Under the pieces are notes generated by a model, which was given only the letters and a program-made list of their open reading frames with translations, did not search any database and had not been told where the DNA came from. A stretch of DNA of 22,978 nucleotides from Burkholderiales bacterium. GTDB lineage: Bacteria; Pseudomonadota; Gammaproteobacteria; Burkholderiales; Burkholderiaceae_A. This document shows, in pieces, positions 15,103 through 22,978 of the stretch. The stretch covers positions 1 through 22,978 of the forward strand of contig JAURCW010000001.1 of assembly GCA_030828265.1 (NCBI GenBank), read 5' to 3'. A program made the translations under genes and the position numbers. How positions within the stretch are numbered: position 1 is the first letter of the stretch; every line of letters starts with the position of its first letter.

Positions 15103-15178
15103 TGGCGCGTCTGGCAGGAATCGAACCTGCGACCCTTGGCTTCGGAGGCCAATACTCTATCCACTGAGCTACAGACGC
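15103..15178 (-). tRNA. tRNA-Arg (anticodon CCG), CCA encoded
   Basis: The minus strand folds into a complete cloverleaf: acceptor GCGTCTG/CAGACGC, D arm GCTC-AGTGGATA-GAGT, anticodon stem TTGGC/GCCAA around the loop CTCCGAA (anticodon CCG), a five-base variable region GGGTC, and T arm GCAGG-TTCGATT-CCTGC. Discriminator G73 (15106) and an encoded CCA (15103-15105) follow. The A after GG in the D loop fits A20, an identity element for arginine tRNAs. It reads CGG codons. It lies directly upstream of argS on the same strand. The near-palindromic TATTAT/TATAAT element at 15191-15200 would place a start about nine bases ahead of the mature 5' end. Confidence 0.97.
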
Positions 15179-15190
15179 TCGTCATGCCTT

Positions 15191-15200
15191 CGTATAATAC
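15191..15200. promoter_or_regulatory. Near-palindromic -10 element, possibly bidirectional (tRNA-Arg and cytochrome c)
   Basis: The plus strand carries a perfect TATAAT at 15193-15198, about 54 bases before the cytochrome c ATG. The minus strand reads TATTAT at 15199-15194, which would start the tRNA-Arg transcript at about 15187. The surrounding GTATAATAC is close to self-complementary. Matching -35 boxes are poor on both strands, so this rests on the -10 sequence and position only. It is the only spacer between these divergent units. Confidence 0.5.
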
Positions 15201-15251
15201 GCGGTAAGTCCTGCGGTTCCGGGTCTGTCCCCTTCTTTTTAGGATCGTCCT

Positions 15252-15791
15252 ATGTCCAATTCAAACAGCTCGTCACACGCCTCTTCTGAGAATCATGAGG
15301 AGCATGAAAGCCCCATTCGCACGCCACAGCAGCTTATTGTGGTGGTGGCGCTGTCTTTCATCGTTCCCATCATCGTTATTGTTTTGCTCACCAAGTACGT
15401 AAGCTCCTCGGTGAAGGTGGGTGCAGGAAGTGATGCCCTCACCCCCGAGGCCATTGCCGAGCGTATTGCCCCAATTGGTCGGGTCGCAACAGAGCCTGAA
15501 GCTGGAACGGTTGCTGCAGCAGCTTCTGTTGTGAAGGCCGCGCTGCGCTCGGGTCCTGAAGTCTACGGCGCGGTCTGCGCGGCCTGCCACACAGCCGGTG
15601 TGCTGGGAGCACCCAAAATGGGGGATGCCGCTGGCTGGAAGCCACGGCTCTCAGCGGGGCTCGACGCATTGGTGAATTCCTCCTTGAAGGGGAAAGGAGC
15701 CATGCCTGCTCAGGGGGGTGGCGCTTATTCCGACGAAGAGATTAGGAAGGCGGTTATTCACCTCGTGAACGGCAGCGGCGGCTCTTTCTAA
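15252..15791 (+). CDS. Membrane-anchored c-type cytochrome (cytochrome c5-like)
   Basis: A 179-residue protein with a Ser/His/Glu-rich cytoplasmic N-terminus (1-27), one transmembrane anchor (about 28-47), an Ala-rich linker and a periplasmic class I cytochrome c domain (about 100-175). Haem attaches at C109-A-A-C112-H113, and M151 in GAMPAQGG is the likely sixth ligand. It probably shuttles electrons between respiratory complexes. AGGA lies about 8 bases before the ATG at 15252. coq7 follows 3 bases after its stop, so quinone synthesis and a respiratory carrier are co-expressed here. The same pairing occurs in other Burkholderiales, as far as I recall. Confidence 0.92.
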   Translation: MSNSNSSSHASSENHEEHESPIRTPQQLIVVVALSFIVPIIVIVLLTKYVSSSVKVGAGSDALTPEAIAERIAPIGRVATEPEAGTVAAAASVVKAALRSGPEVYGAVCAACHTAGVLGAPKMGDAAGWKPRLSAGLDALVNSSLKGKGAMPAQGGGAYSDEEIRKAVIHLVNGSGGSF

Positions 15792-15794
15792 ATA

Positions 15795-16457
15795 GTGTTC
15801 CGGGTTCTTTCATCACTCGATCGTGCCTTTGTAGGGCTCGACACGGCCTTACGAACACTGGCGGGCTCCCGTCCCTACGGCTCCGGGCGACCTTCCCCGG
15901 CGGATGCCGAGGGGGTTGTCAGCGCGAGCGACCCTCCAGGCCTTAGTCCCGAGGAAGCCAGACATGCGGCGGCGCTTATGCGCGTCAATCATGCAGGCGA
16001 AGTCTCTGCGCAAGCGCTCTATCAGGGGCAGGCGGCCGCAGCCGATAGCGCACCGCTCTATGATCTTTTGCAGTCTGCTGCACGCGAGGAGGCCGATCAT
16101 CTACGATGGACAGAAGATCGCATACACGAGCTGGGGGGCCGCCCGAGTCTTCTTAACCCGGTCTGGTGTACGGGTGCGTTTCTACTTGGTTATGTTGCTG
16201 GCCGAATGGGTGGCCCCATTTCGCTGGGTTTTCTCTCAGAGACCGAACGGCAGGTCGAGGCTCATCTCGAGTCCCACCTCAAGAAGTTGCCGGCGGGCGA
16301 CACGGCCTCTCGTCGAGTTTTACAGCAGATGATTGCCGATGAAGCGGAGCATGGGCTCAACGCTCGCCGTCACGGCGCCAAGGAGTTACCAGCCGTTGTG
16401 CAAGGGGCCATGAAAAGCTCCGGGCGCCTGCTCACCACCGCTGCCTATTACATTTAA
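15795..16457 (+). CDS. coq7: 2-polyprenyl-3-methyl-6-methoxy-1,4-benzoquinone hydroxylase (Coq7)
   Basis: Coq7 is the di-iron hydroxylase that carries out the last hydroxylation in ubiquinone synthesis at the inner membrane. The 220-residue protein shows the duplicated di-iron pattern: E69 (NHAGEVSAQALYQGQ), E99-x-x-H102 (REEADHL), E155 (ERQVEAHL) and E183-x-x-H186 (DEAEH). The middle has hydrophobic, membrane-associating helices (VWCTGAFLLGYVAG). The start is GTG at 15795, 3 bases after the cytochrome stop, with no Shine-Dalgarno, suggesting re-initiation coupled to the upstream gene. It ends 9 bases from the convergent priA stop. Organisms use either Coq7 or the flavoenzyme UbiF for this step. 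Confidence 0.95.
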   Translation: MFRVLSSLDRAFVGLDTALRTLAGSRPYGSGRPSPADAEGVVSASDPPGLSPEEARHAAALMRVNHAGEVSAQALYQGQAAAADSAPLYDLLQSAAREEADHLRWTEDRIHELGGRPSLLNPVWCTGAFLLGYVAGRMGGPISLGFLSETERQVEAHLESHLKKLPAGDTASRRVLQQMIADEAEHGLNARRHGAKELPAVVQGAMKSSGRLLTTAAYYI

Positions 16458-16466
16458 CCAGCGCGC

Positions 16467-18623
16467 TTAAGACAGCCCCAGAGGGTCCACGTCAATAATA
16501 AGATCGCGCAGCCCTTGGGCCTGTGCGATGGCCAGGGCAAGCTCCAACCCCGCATTCAGAGGTCCTCGACGGGACGACTCAAGAACCATATGCCATCGGT
16601 ACTGGTTCGCCCGTTTCTCGGGATAGCTTGGGCTTGGACGATGGACCTGGCAGTCGGCGGGCTTGGATTGAACGAGCGCCTCGTAAAGCCTATTGAATTG
16701 GTCTTGCACGGCAAGCTCCGTGCGCGCTGTCATGCGCAAGGCCGCAATATGTCCATAGGGTGGAAGCAAGGCCTGTCGGCGCTCCTCGAGTAGGGCATGA
16801 AGGTAGGAGGCTGGGTCGTCCCCTTTCAGGCCCTGAAACAAGGGGTGTGTTGGGTAACGGGTCTGAAGAAAAACCCGTGCCTGATCTTCATGTCGCCCTG
16901 CCCGACCACTGACTTGGAGAAGGGTCGAAAAGAGCCATTCGGGAGCCCGAAACTCGGGGCTAAGCAGTTGCGCGTCGACATCAAGCACGACAACGGTAGA
17001 CAAGCCCGGAAGGTCATGTCCCTTGGCCAAAATCTGCGTGGCAAGAATGATCTCCGGCTTGGGCTGCTGGAGCTGCTTAAGCATCTGCGTCATCTTTTCC
17101 ATGGTGCCTGCACTGTCGCTATCGACGCGGGTTAGTGCAACGCCAGGAAATACTGCGGCCAGTTGCTCTTCAAGCGACTGAATACCAAACCCCTGCCCGG
17201 TAAGCTCTGCTGCGCCGCAAGAAGGACACCGAGGCTGAGGTTTTTTAACGATCCCACAGTGATGGCAGATCATCTGCCACTGACGAGTCTTTTTATGGAG
17301 AACCATCGAGACCGAACAATGCTCACAGCCTTGTGTCCAGCCACAGGACGGGCAGCTTAACAAAGGGGCGTAGCCTCTTCGATTAAGAAAGAATAGAACC
17401 TGGCGCCCGCGGCCAAGTGTCTCCTCTACGGCCTTGTGTACGGTGTCGGTCAGTACCCCGGCGCAGGCCATGCGCTCCTTGTTCAGGTTCACCATAACCA
17501 GTGCGGCCCGCGGTGCCCCAGTGGCCTGCTTCAAAAGGCGAACAAGGCGATAGCGACCCTTCTCAATCTGAGCCAAAGACTCCAAGGAAGGAGTGGCAGA
17601 GCCCATGACCAGTCGAAGACTCTGCTGAGAGGCTAGATAGGCTGCAAGATCACGAGCCGAGTAACGCACTGAGTCTTGGCTCTTGTAGGAGCTGTCATGC
17701 TCCTCATCCACCACAATCATTGCGAGTCGAGGCAGTGGTGTCATTAGGCTTAGGCGTGTACCCAAGATCAGTTGTGTGACACCGTGGACCGCCTGCATCC
17801 AAGAGGACGCGCGCTGGCGATCGGTCATGCCACTGTGCAGAATACTCAACGCCTCTGGCTCAAGGCTCAGCGCGTCGAGCAGTCGCGACTTTAAGACGGG
17901 CGTCAAGGCAATTTCTGGTACCAAGTAAAGCACCTGGGCCTCTGGGTTGATCTGCCACAGGCGTTTGATCAACTCGACATAGACCAGTGTTTTGCCAGAC
18001 CCAGTGACACCCTGTAAGTAGACCGGCTTGGCATGGTTTTTACAGGGCTCTCTAAATCCAAGCGAGTCAGTCGCTATTTCAATGGCCTGTTGCTGCTCGG
18101 CAGTTAACAAAAGTGGGTGTACTGATGAGGGCGGATCAGCGCGCGAGCCCGTTTCTTTGGGCTGCCTTAGCAAGTCCGCCGCATACTTTTGAAGAAGTTT
18201 CTGAAGGGGCGACTTTGCGGTGGCGGTTTCTGGCTCGCATGAGGCCAGAAGGTTTTTACTGCTTCGAAGCCAGGCCGGAATGACCATGCTCAAGACTGAG
18301 CCAAGGCTTGATCGGTAATAGCTTGCAATGAAGGTAAGGAACTCGATCTGGGGCTTCGTCAAAGATGGGATCGCTGTGAACCTTCCTAAGACCTGACGGC
18401 GTTTAAAGCGGTCCGAGTCACCGGGCTCTTTATTGGAATGGATCACCACGGCCAACAAGACCCGCTTGGCAAAAGGCACAACAAGCCAATCGCCTGATCG
18501 GACCTCAAGATCCCGCTCCGTTAGGATCTGGGGGGGCCAGTCGTAATCAAACTCGCCGAGCCCTGGGGCAACAACAGCAACCGATAAAACCTTGGGCTCA
18601 CACGGAGGAGCTAATGGGGACAT
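16467..18623 (-). CDS. priA: Primosomal protein N' (PriA), replication-restart helicase
   Basis: PriA recognises stalled or broken forks and reloads the replicative helicase. With the start at 18623 it has 718 residues, normal for the family. The N-terminal 3'-DNA-end-binding region (about 10-80) precedes a DEAH-type helicase: Walker A GVTGSGKT (205-212), DEEH (306-309), GSATPS and, near the C-terminus, SGRAGRHEDQARVFLQT. Eight zinc cysteines are present as CPSC, CEHC, CHHC and CPSC (424-469). An in-frame ATG at 18689 would overlap hemE. I prefer 18623, 20 bases after the hemE stop with AAGG close upstream, because the conserved N-terminus starts soon after it. It is the last gene after atpC-hemE. 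Confidence 0.95.
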   Translation of the reverse strand: MSPLAPPCEPKVLSVAVVAPGLGEFDYDWPPQILTERDLEVRSGDWLVVPFAKRVLLAVVIHSNKEPGDSDRFKRRQVLGRFTAIPSLTKPQIEFLTFIASYYRSSLGSVLSMVIPAWLRSSKNLLASCEPETATAKSPLQKLLQKYAADLLRQPKETGSRADPPSSVHPLLLTAEQQQAIEIATDSLGFREPCKNHAKPVYLQGVTGSGKTLVYVELIKRLWQINPEAQVLYLVPEIALTPVLKSRLLDALSLEPEALSILHSGMTDRQRASSWMQAVHGVTQLILGTRLSLMTPLPRLAMIVVDEEHDSSYKSQDSVRYSARDLAAYLASQQSLRLVMGSATPSLESLAQIEKGRYRLVRLLKQATGAPRAALVMVNLNKERMACAGVLTDTVHKAVEETLGRGRQVLFFLNRRGYAPLLSCPSCGWTQGCEHCSVSMVLHKKTRQWQMICHHCGIVKKPQPRCPSCGAAELTGQGFGIQSLEEQLAAVFPGVALTRVDSDSAGTMEKMTQMLKQLQQPKPEIILATQILAKGHDLPGLSTVVVLDVDAQLLSPEFRAPEWLFSTLLQVSGRAGRHEDQARVFLQTRYPTHPLFQGLKGDDPASYLHALLEERRQALLPPYGHIAALRMTARTELAVQDQFNRLYEALVQSKPADCQVHRPSPSYPEKRANQYRWHMVLESSRRGPLNAGLELALAIAQAQGLRDLIIDVDPLGLS

Positions 18624-18643
18624 GCCTTGCACCCAACCCGGGG

Positions 18644-19702
18644 CTACTTGCTTCTGGAGCTGAACTCCCGAACGGCCTCCACCAGGCACTGAACATTTTC
18701 AGGTGGTGTGAACTGAGATATGCCATGACCCAAGTTAAAGATATGGCCAACACCCGGCTCAAGCTGCCCAAAACTCTGAATGGTTCGGGCCACCTCGGCT
18801 CGAATGTGGTCGGGATGGCCCAACAAGACAGCCGGGTCGAGGTTGCCCTGGATGGCACACTGGGAGCCCACACGTGCGCGCGCCTGGCCCAGACTCACTG
18901 TCCAATCCACGCCAAGACCAGTGCAGCCGGTGGCAGCAATTCGCTCAAGCCACAAGCCGCCACCTTTCACAAAAACAATCGTTGGTGTTTCAGGGAACTG
19001 CTGCGTGAGAGCGGCCACGACCTTCGACAAAAACGCCTGCGAGAATCGACCAAACTGGGCGTCTGCCAAAAGACCTCCCCAGCTGTCAAAAAGCATGATG
19101 GCCTGAGCACCCTTGCGGATCTGCATGGCGCAATACTGAATGACAAGCTCGGTTACTTTTTCAAGTAGAAAAAGCACCAGATCAGGCCGGCTATAAAGCC
19201 ACTGCCGCACCTTTAAAAAATCATCCCCGCTGCTTCCCCCAGCCACCATGTAACAGACCAGGGTCCATGGGCTGCCCGAGAATCCGATAAGAGGTACTCG
19301 GTTACTAAGGGCCTTTCGTATGGTCTGAACCGCATCCCCCACGTAGCTCAATTCATGCTCAATGTCGATGGCGGGAAGCTCACGAATGTCAGCCTCTGAC
19401 TGAATGGCCTTCTTGAACCGAGGGCCCTCACCTTCAACAAAGTGAAGTCCTAGGCCGAGAGCGTCGGGAACCGTAAGAATGTCTGAAAAAAGGATGGCGG
19501 CATCAAAGCCATAGCGGTCAATGGGCTGCAGCGTCACCTCACAGGCAAGCTCAGGCGACTTGCAAAGCGCCATGAAATTGCCAGCTTTTTTACGGGTGGC
19601 GTTGTATTCGGGAAGGTACCGACCCGCCTGACGCATGAGCCAAACGGGAGTCCGGTCAACAGGCTCCCGCCGAAGCGCTCGAAGAAAAAGGTCGTTGGTC
19701 AC
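18644..19702 (-). CDS. hemE: Uroporphyrinogen decarboxylase
   Basis: HemE removes four carboxyl groups from uroporphyrinogen III to give coproporphyrinogen III in haem synthesis. The 352-residue protein carries the first signature [15 protein letters not shown] (19-33, with R24 and R28), D74 in [14 protein letters not shown]151 in CYMVAGG, and the C-terminal NLGHGI segment with its conserved histidine. The start is GTG at 19702; GGAAAG lies about 14 bases upstream, so the ribosome site is poor. It follows atpC after a 68-base gap containing two small hairpins without a U-tract, so read-through from the ATP synthase operon is plausible. The atpC-hemE-priA order is common in Burkholderiales. 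Confidence 0.97.
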   Translation of the reverse strand: MTNDLFLRALRREPVDRTPVWLMRQAGRYLPEYNATRKKAGNFMALCKSPELACEVTLQPIDRYGFDAAILFSDILTVPDALGLGLHFVEGEGPRFKKAIQSEADIRELPAIDIEHELSYVGDAVQTIRKALSNRVPLIGFSGSPWTLVCYMVAGGSSGDDFLKVRQWLYSRPDLVLFLLEKVTELVIQYCAMQIRKGAQAIMLFDSWGGLLADAQFGRFSQAFLSKVVAALTQQFPETPTIVFVKGGGLWLERIAATGCTGLGVDWTVSLGQARARVGSQCAIQGNLDPAVLLGHPDHIRAEVARTIQSFGQLEPGVGHIFNLGHGISQFTPPENVQCLVEAVREFSSRSK

Positions 19703-19729
19703 TTGGGTTTGTTCTTTCCGCCCTTAGTG

Positions 19730-19765
19730 CTTCAAGCCTAGAGGCTGGAAGACCGCGCCTGGTCT
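19730..19765 (-). promoter_or_regulatory. Paired small hairpins in the atpC-hemE spacer
   Basis: Two inverted repeats adjoin: CTTC-a-AGCC (19730-19738) pairs with GGCT-g-GAAG (19743-19751) around TAGA with one mismatch, and AGACC (19750-19754) pairs with GGTCT (19761-19765). They share two bases, so only one can form fully. No U-run follows on the minus strand. They could mark a leaky terminator or processing site at the end of the atp message. Weak evidence. Confidence 0.35.
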
Positions 19766-19770
19766 CGTCT

Positions 19771-20187
19771 TTACTTATTGCCCTTAACCCGACGAATGGC
19801 GGAAAGCTGGGCAAAAGCAATGGCCAGCTCGGCCTGCGCCGAGGCGTAATTCATGTCGGACGACTTGGTCTGGAGAGCTTGCTCGGCCAGGCGCTTTGCC
19901 TCATTCACCTTCGCCTCGTCGAGGTCCTTGCCACGTATTACCGTATCGGCAAGAACGGATACGCCTCCAGGCTGCACTTCAAGAATTCCTCCAGCCACAA
20001 ACAAGAGTTCCTCTTGGCCTTGGTCGGTTTTAATACGCACAGTGCCAGGACGAATACGAGTAATAAAGGGAGCGTGCCCCGGGAGAATGCCAAGCTCTCC
20101 CAGTTCTCCCGGTAGCGCGACGAATTGTGCCTGTCCCGAGAAGACCTCTTCTTCGGCACTTACAACATCAACCTGCAGGGTCTTCAT
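19771..20187 (-). CDS. atpC: ATP synthase F1 epsilon subunit
   Basis: Epsilon is part of the central stalk and can inhibit ATP hydrolysis through its C-terminal helices. The 138-residue protein shows [16 protein letters not shown] at the N-terminus, the family's [14 protein letters not shown] (about 30-43), a beta-sandwich with [23 protein letters not shown], and two C-terminal helices starting [18 protein letters not shown]. The ATG at 20187 is preceded by GAGGAC. It lies 51 bases after atpD as the last structural gene of the atp operon. Confidence 0.96.
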   Translation of the reverse strand: MKTLQVDVVSAEEEVFSGQAQFVALPGELGELGILPGHAPFITRIRPGTVRIKTDQGQEELLFVAGGILEVQPGGVSVLADTVIRGKDLDEAKVNEAKRLAEQALQTKSSDMNYASAQAELAIAFAQLSAIRRVKGNK

Positions 20188-20238
20188 ACTGTCCTCACTT
20201 CTTGGGCTGTCGAGTCATGCTTAAGTTGTGCTTGTACC

Positions 20239-21678
<1,440 letters not shown>

Positions 21679-21683
21679 TTAGA

Positions 21684-22550
21684 TTAAACGGCTGCCGCGC
21701 CACCAACGATCTCTGAGAGCTCTTTGGTAATAGCTGCCTGTCGCGCTTTGTTGTACGAAAGTTGAAGTTCATCAATCAGCTGTTTCGCGTTGTCAGAAGC
21801 AGCCTTCATCGCCACCATACGAGCACTCTGCTCACAGGCCATGTTCTCAGCGACCGCCTGGTAAATCAGAGACTCAACGTACCGATTAATAAGATCAGAA
21901 AGCACCTGCTCGGCATTGGGCTCGTAGAGATAGTCCCAGTCATGATTGGGATCCAGATCGTCGAACTGATCTTCGGGCAAGGGCAAAACTTGCCTCACAG
22001 TCGGCTCTTGCTTCATGGTGTTAACGAACTCATTGCTTGCAAGATAGAGCGCGTCAATCTTTCCCGTTAAGTAGTTGTCAAGCTGAAGACGGACGTTGTC
22101 AAGCACTGCCTCATGGGAGGGTATGTCACCAAGCTGAGACAGAGAAGAAACGACACGACCACCGTTACGGTTGAAGAAGCTGATGCCCTTGTTACCAAAC
22201 GCCGAGATGTCAACTTCTATGCCCGAGGCCGCCCAGTCTTTCATTGACTGAAGAATATGTCGAAGAATGTTGGTGTTAAGACCACCACATAAGCCTTTAT
22301 CGGTTGTCACAACAATTAGGCCTACGCGCTTGGTATCACGCTTGACCATAAAGGGGTGAACGTACTCCGGGCTTGCATGGCTAAGGTGTGCACAAATCGC
22401 AAGTACCTTACGTACATAAGGTCGGCCCGCTCGCATTCGCTCTTGCGCTCGCCGCATTTTCGAGGCGGCCACCATCTCCATAGCCTTGGTGATCTTGCGC
22501 GTGTTTTGCACGCTCTTGATCTTGCCTCGTATTTCTTTAGATCCTGGCAT
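21684..22550 (-). CDS. atpG: ATP synthase F1 gamma subunit
   Basis: The rotating central shaft of F1, 288 residues, normal length. The N-terminal coiled-coil helix carries [20 protein letters not shown] then [14 protein letters not shown]. The middle has [15 protein letters not shown] (the family's GLCGG turn), and the C-terminal helix has [20 protein letters not shown] and [20 protein letters not shown]. The ATG at 22550 has a good AGGAAA site. It lies 53 bases after atpA in the canonical alpha-gamma-beta-epsilon order. Confidence 0.98.
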   Translation of the reverse strand: MPGSKEIRGKIKSVQNTRKITKAMEMVAASKMRRAQERMRAGRPYVRKVLAICAHLSHASPEYVHPFMVKRDTKRVGLIVVTTDKGLCGGLNTNILRHILQSMKDWAASGIEVDISAFGNKGISFFNRNGGRVVSSLSQLGDIPSHEAVLDNVRLQLDNYLTGKIDALYLASNEFVNTMKQEPTVRQVLPLPEDQFDDLDPNHDWDYLYEPNAEQVLSDLINRYVESLIYQAVAENMACEQSARMVAMKAASDNAKQLIDELQLSYNKARQAAITKELSEIVGGAAAV

Positions 22551-22603
22551 AAGTTTCCTGTGGCTTTAGGTTAAAGACGTGTTGAACAACTGTCCTTCGC
22601 CCT

Positions 22604-22978
22604 TTAGTAAGCCCCCGTCTTTTTGAATGCTTCAATGGCTGAACGCAAGGCTGCCTCGTGTTCTGAGGACAAATCTTTTGCTGACTCAATGGCATTCACG
22701 AGATCAGCATGCGAACTTGCTAGGTAATCACGCAATGCCTTTTCAAAGCTGTTTGCCTTCGCTACCTCCACGTCATCCATGTAGTTGTTGTTGACGGCGA
22801 AAAGGGTCAGGGCCATTTCCCAGACCTGAAGCGGGTGATACTGAACCTGCTTCATAAGTTCGGTAACCAGGCGGCCTCGCTCAAGCTGTTTACGCGTGGT
22901 TTCATCGAGGTCAGAAGCAAACTGCGCAAAAGCGGCAAGCTCCCGGTACTGGGCAAGTGCAAGGCGCACGCCTGCTCC
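22604..22978 (-). CDS. atpA: ATP synthase F1 alpha subunit, C-terminal 124 residues (partial)
   Basis: The frame is open to the window edge, so only the C-terminal helical domain of the non-catalytic alpha subunit is seen. The identifying segment is [19 protein letters not shown] followed by [17 protein letters not shown], both characteristic of AtpA. The apparent start at 22969 is an internal GTG, not the real start. The protein ends [11 protein letters not shown]. The nucleotide-binding core and the upstream genes atpB, E, F and H should lie to the right of this window. Confidence 0.97.
   Translation of the reverse strand, partial: GAGVRLALAQYRELAAFAQFASDLDETTRKQLERGRLVTELMKQVQYHPLQVWEMALTLFAVNNNYMDDVEVAKANSFEKALRDYLASSHADLVNAIESAKDLSSEHEAALRSAIEAFKKTGAY

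Noticed and set aside
16458-16466. TTAA-flanked GCGCGC near the coq7/priA convergent ends as a terminator
   Set aside because: Too short a stem and no T-run on either strand; the gap is only 9 bases.

Overview
The window is a gene-dense chromosomal segment of a betaproteobacterium, most likely of the order Burkholderiales. I infer this from gene order: atpA-atpG-atpD-atpC-hemE-priA; cytochrome c/coq7; argS-SPOR-dsbA; rsmI with divergent yraN and dolP; and vanZ-ferredoxin-hydrolase-dacA-like-dat-DUF493-lipB-lipA. Base composition looks moderately GC-rich, but I did not compute it. I see no insertion sequence, phage gene, integrase or CRISPR array. No stretch of 300 bases lacks a gene.

Layout from left to right. 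(1) At 1-1945 (+) lie the 3' part of a short-chain dehydrogenase, an NTF2/SnoaL-like protein and a ferritin-like di-iron protein; the first two resemble the tail of a photolyase or singlet-oxygen type stress cluster. (2) At 1951-2868 (-) is pantothenate kinase coaX. (3) At 2917-9246 (+) is a tightly packed run: a VanZ-family membrane protein, a thioredoxin-like [2Fe-2S] ferredoxin, an alpha/beta hydrolase, a D,D-carboxypeptidase-like protein, D-amino-acid aminotransferase, a DUF493 protein, lipB and lipA. Several of these genes overlap. (4) At 9275-10934 (-) are a TlpA-type thioredoxin, a dual-BON lipoprotein (dolP) and yraN, divergent from rsmI (10928-11878, +). (5) At 11903-15178 (-) are dsbA, a SPOR-domain protein, argS and a tRNA-Arg(CCG) gene just upstream of argS. 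(6) At 15252-16457 (+) are a membrane-anchored cytochrome c and coq7. (7) At 16467-22978 (-) are priA, hemE and the distal half of the F1 ATP synthase operon (atpC, atpD, atpG and the 3' end of atpA).

Most genes are housekeeping: lipoate synthesis, CoA, haem and ubiquinone synthesis, ATP synthase, replication restart, disulfide formation and envelope maintenance. The most striking observation is the PBP5/DacA-family protein at 5191-6447. It keeps the family's framework but has lost all three catalytic motifs (SxxK, SxN, KTG), so it looks like a conserved pseudo-carboxypeptidase directly upstream of a D-amino-acid aminotransferase. Other points of note are the tRNA-Arg gene next to the arginyl-tRNA synthetase gene, the overlapping divergent starts of yraN and rsmI, a perfect hairpin between dolP and tlpA, and a long uncharacterised membrane extension on the VanZ protein. 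Several genes start with GTG or TTG (the hydrolase, the DacA-like gene, coq7, hemE, argS).
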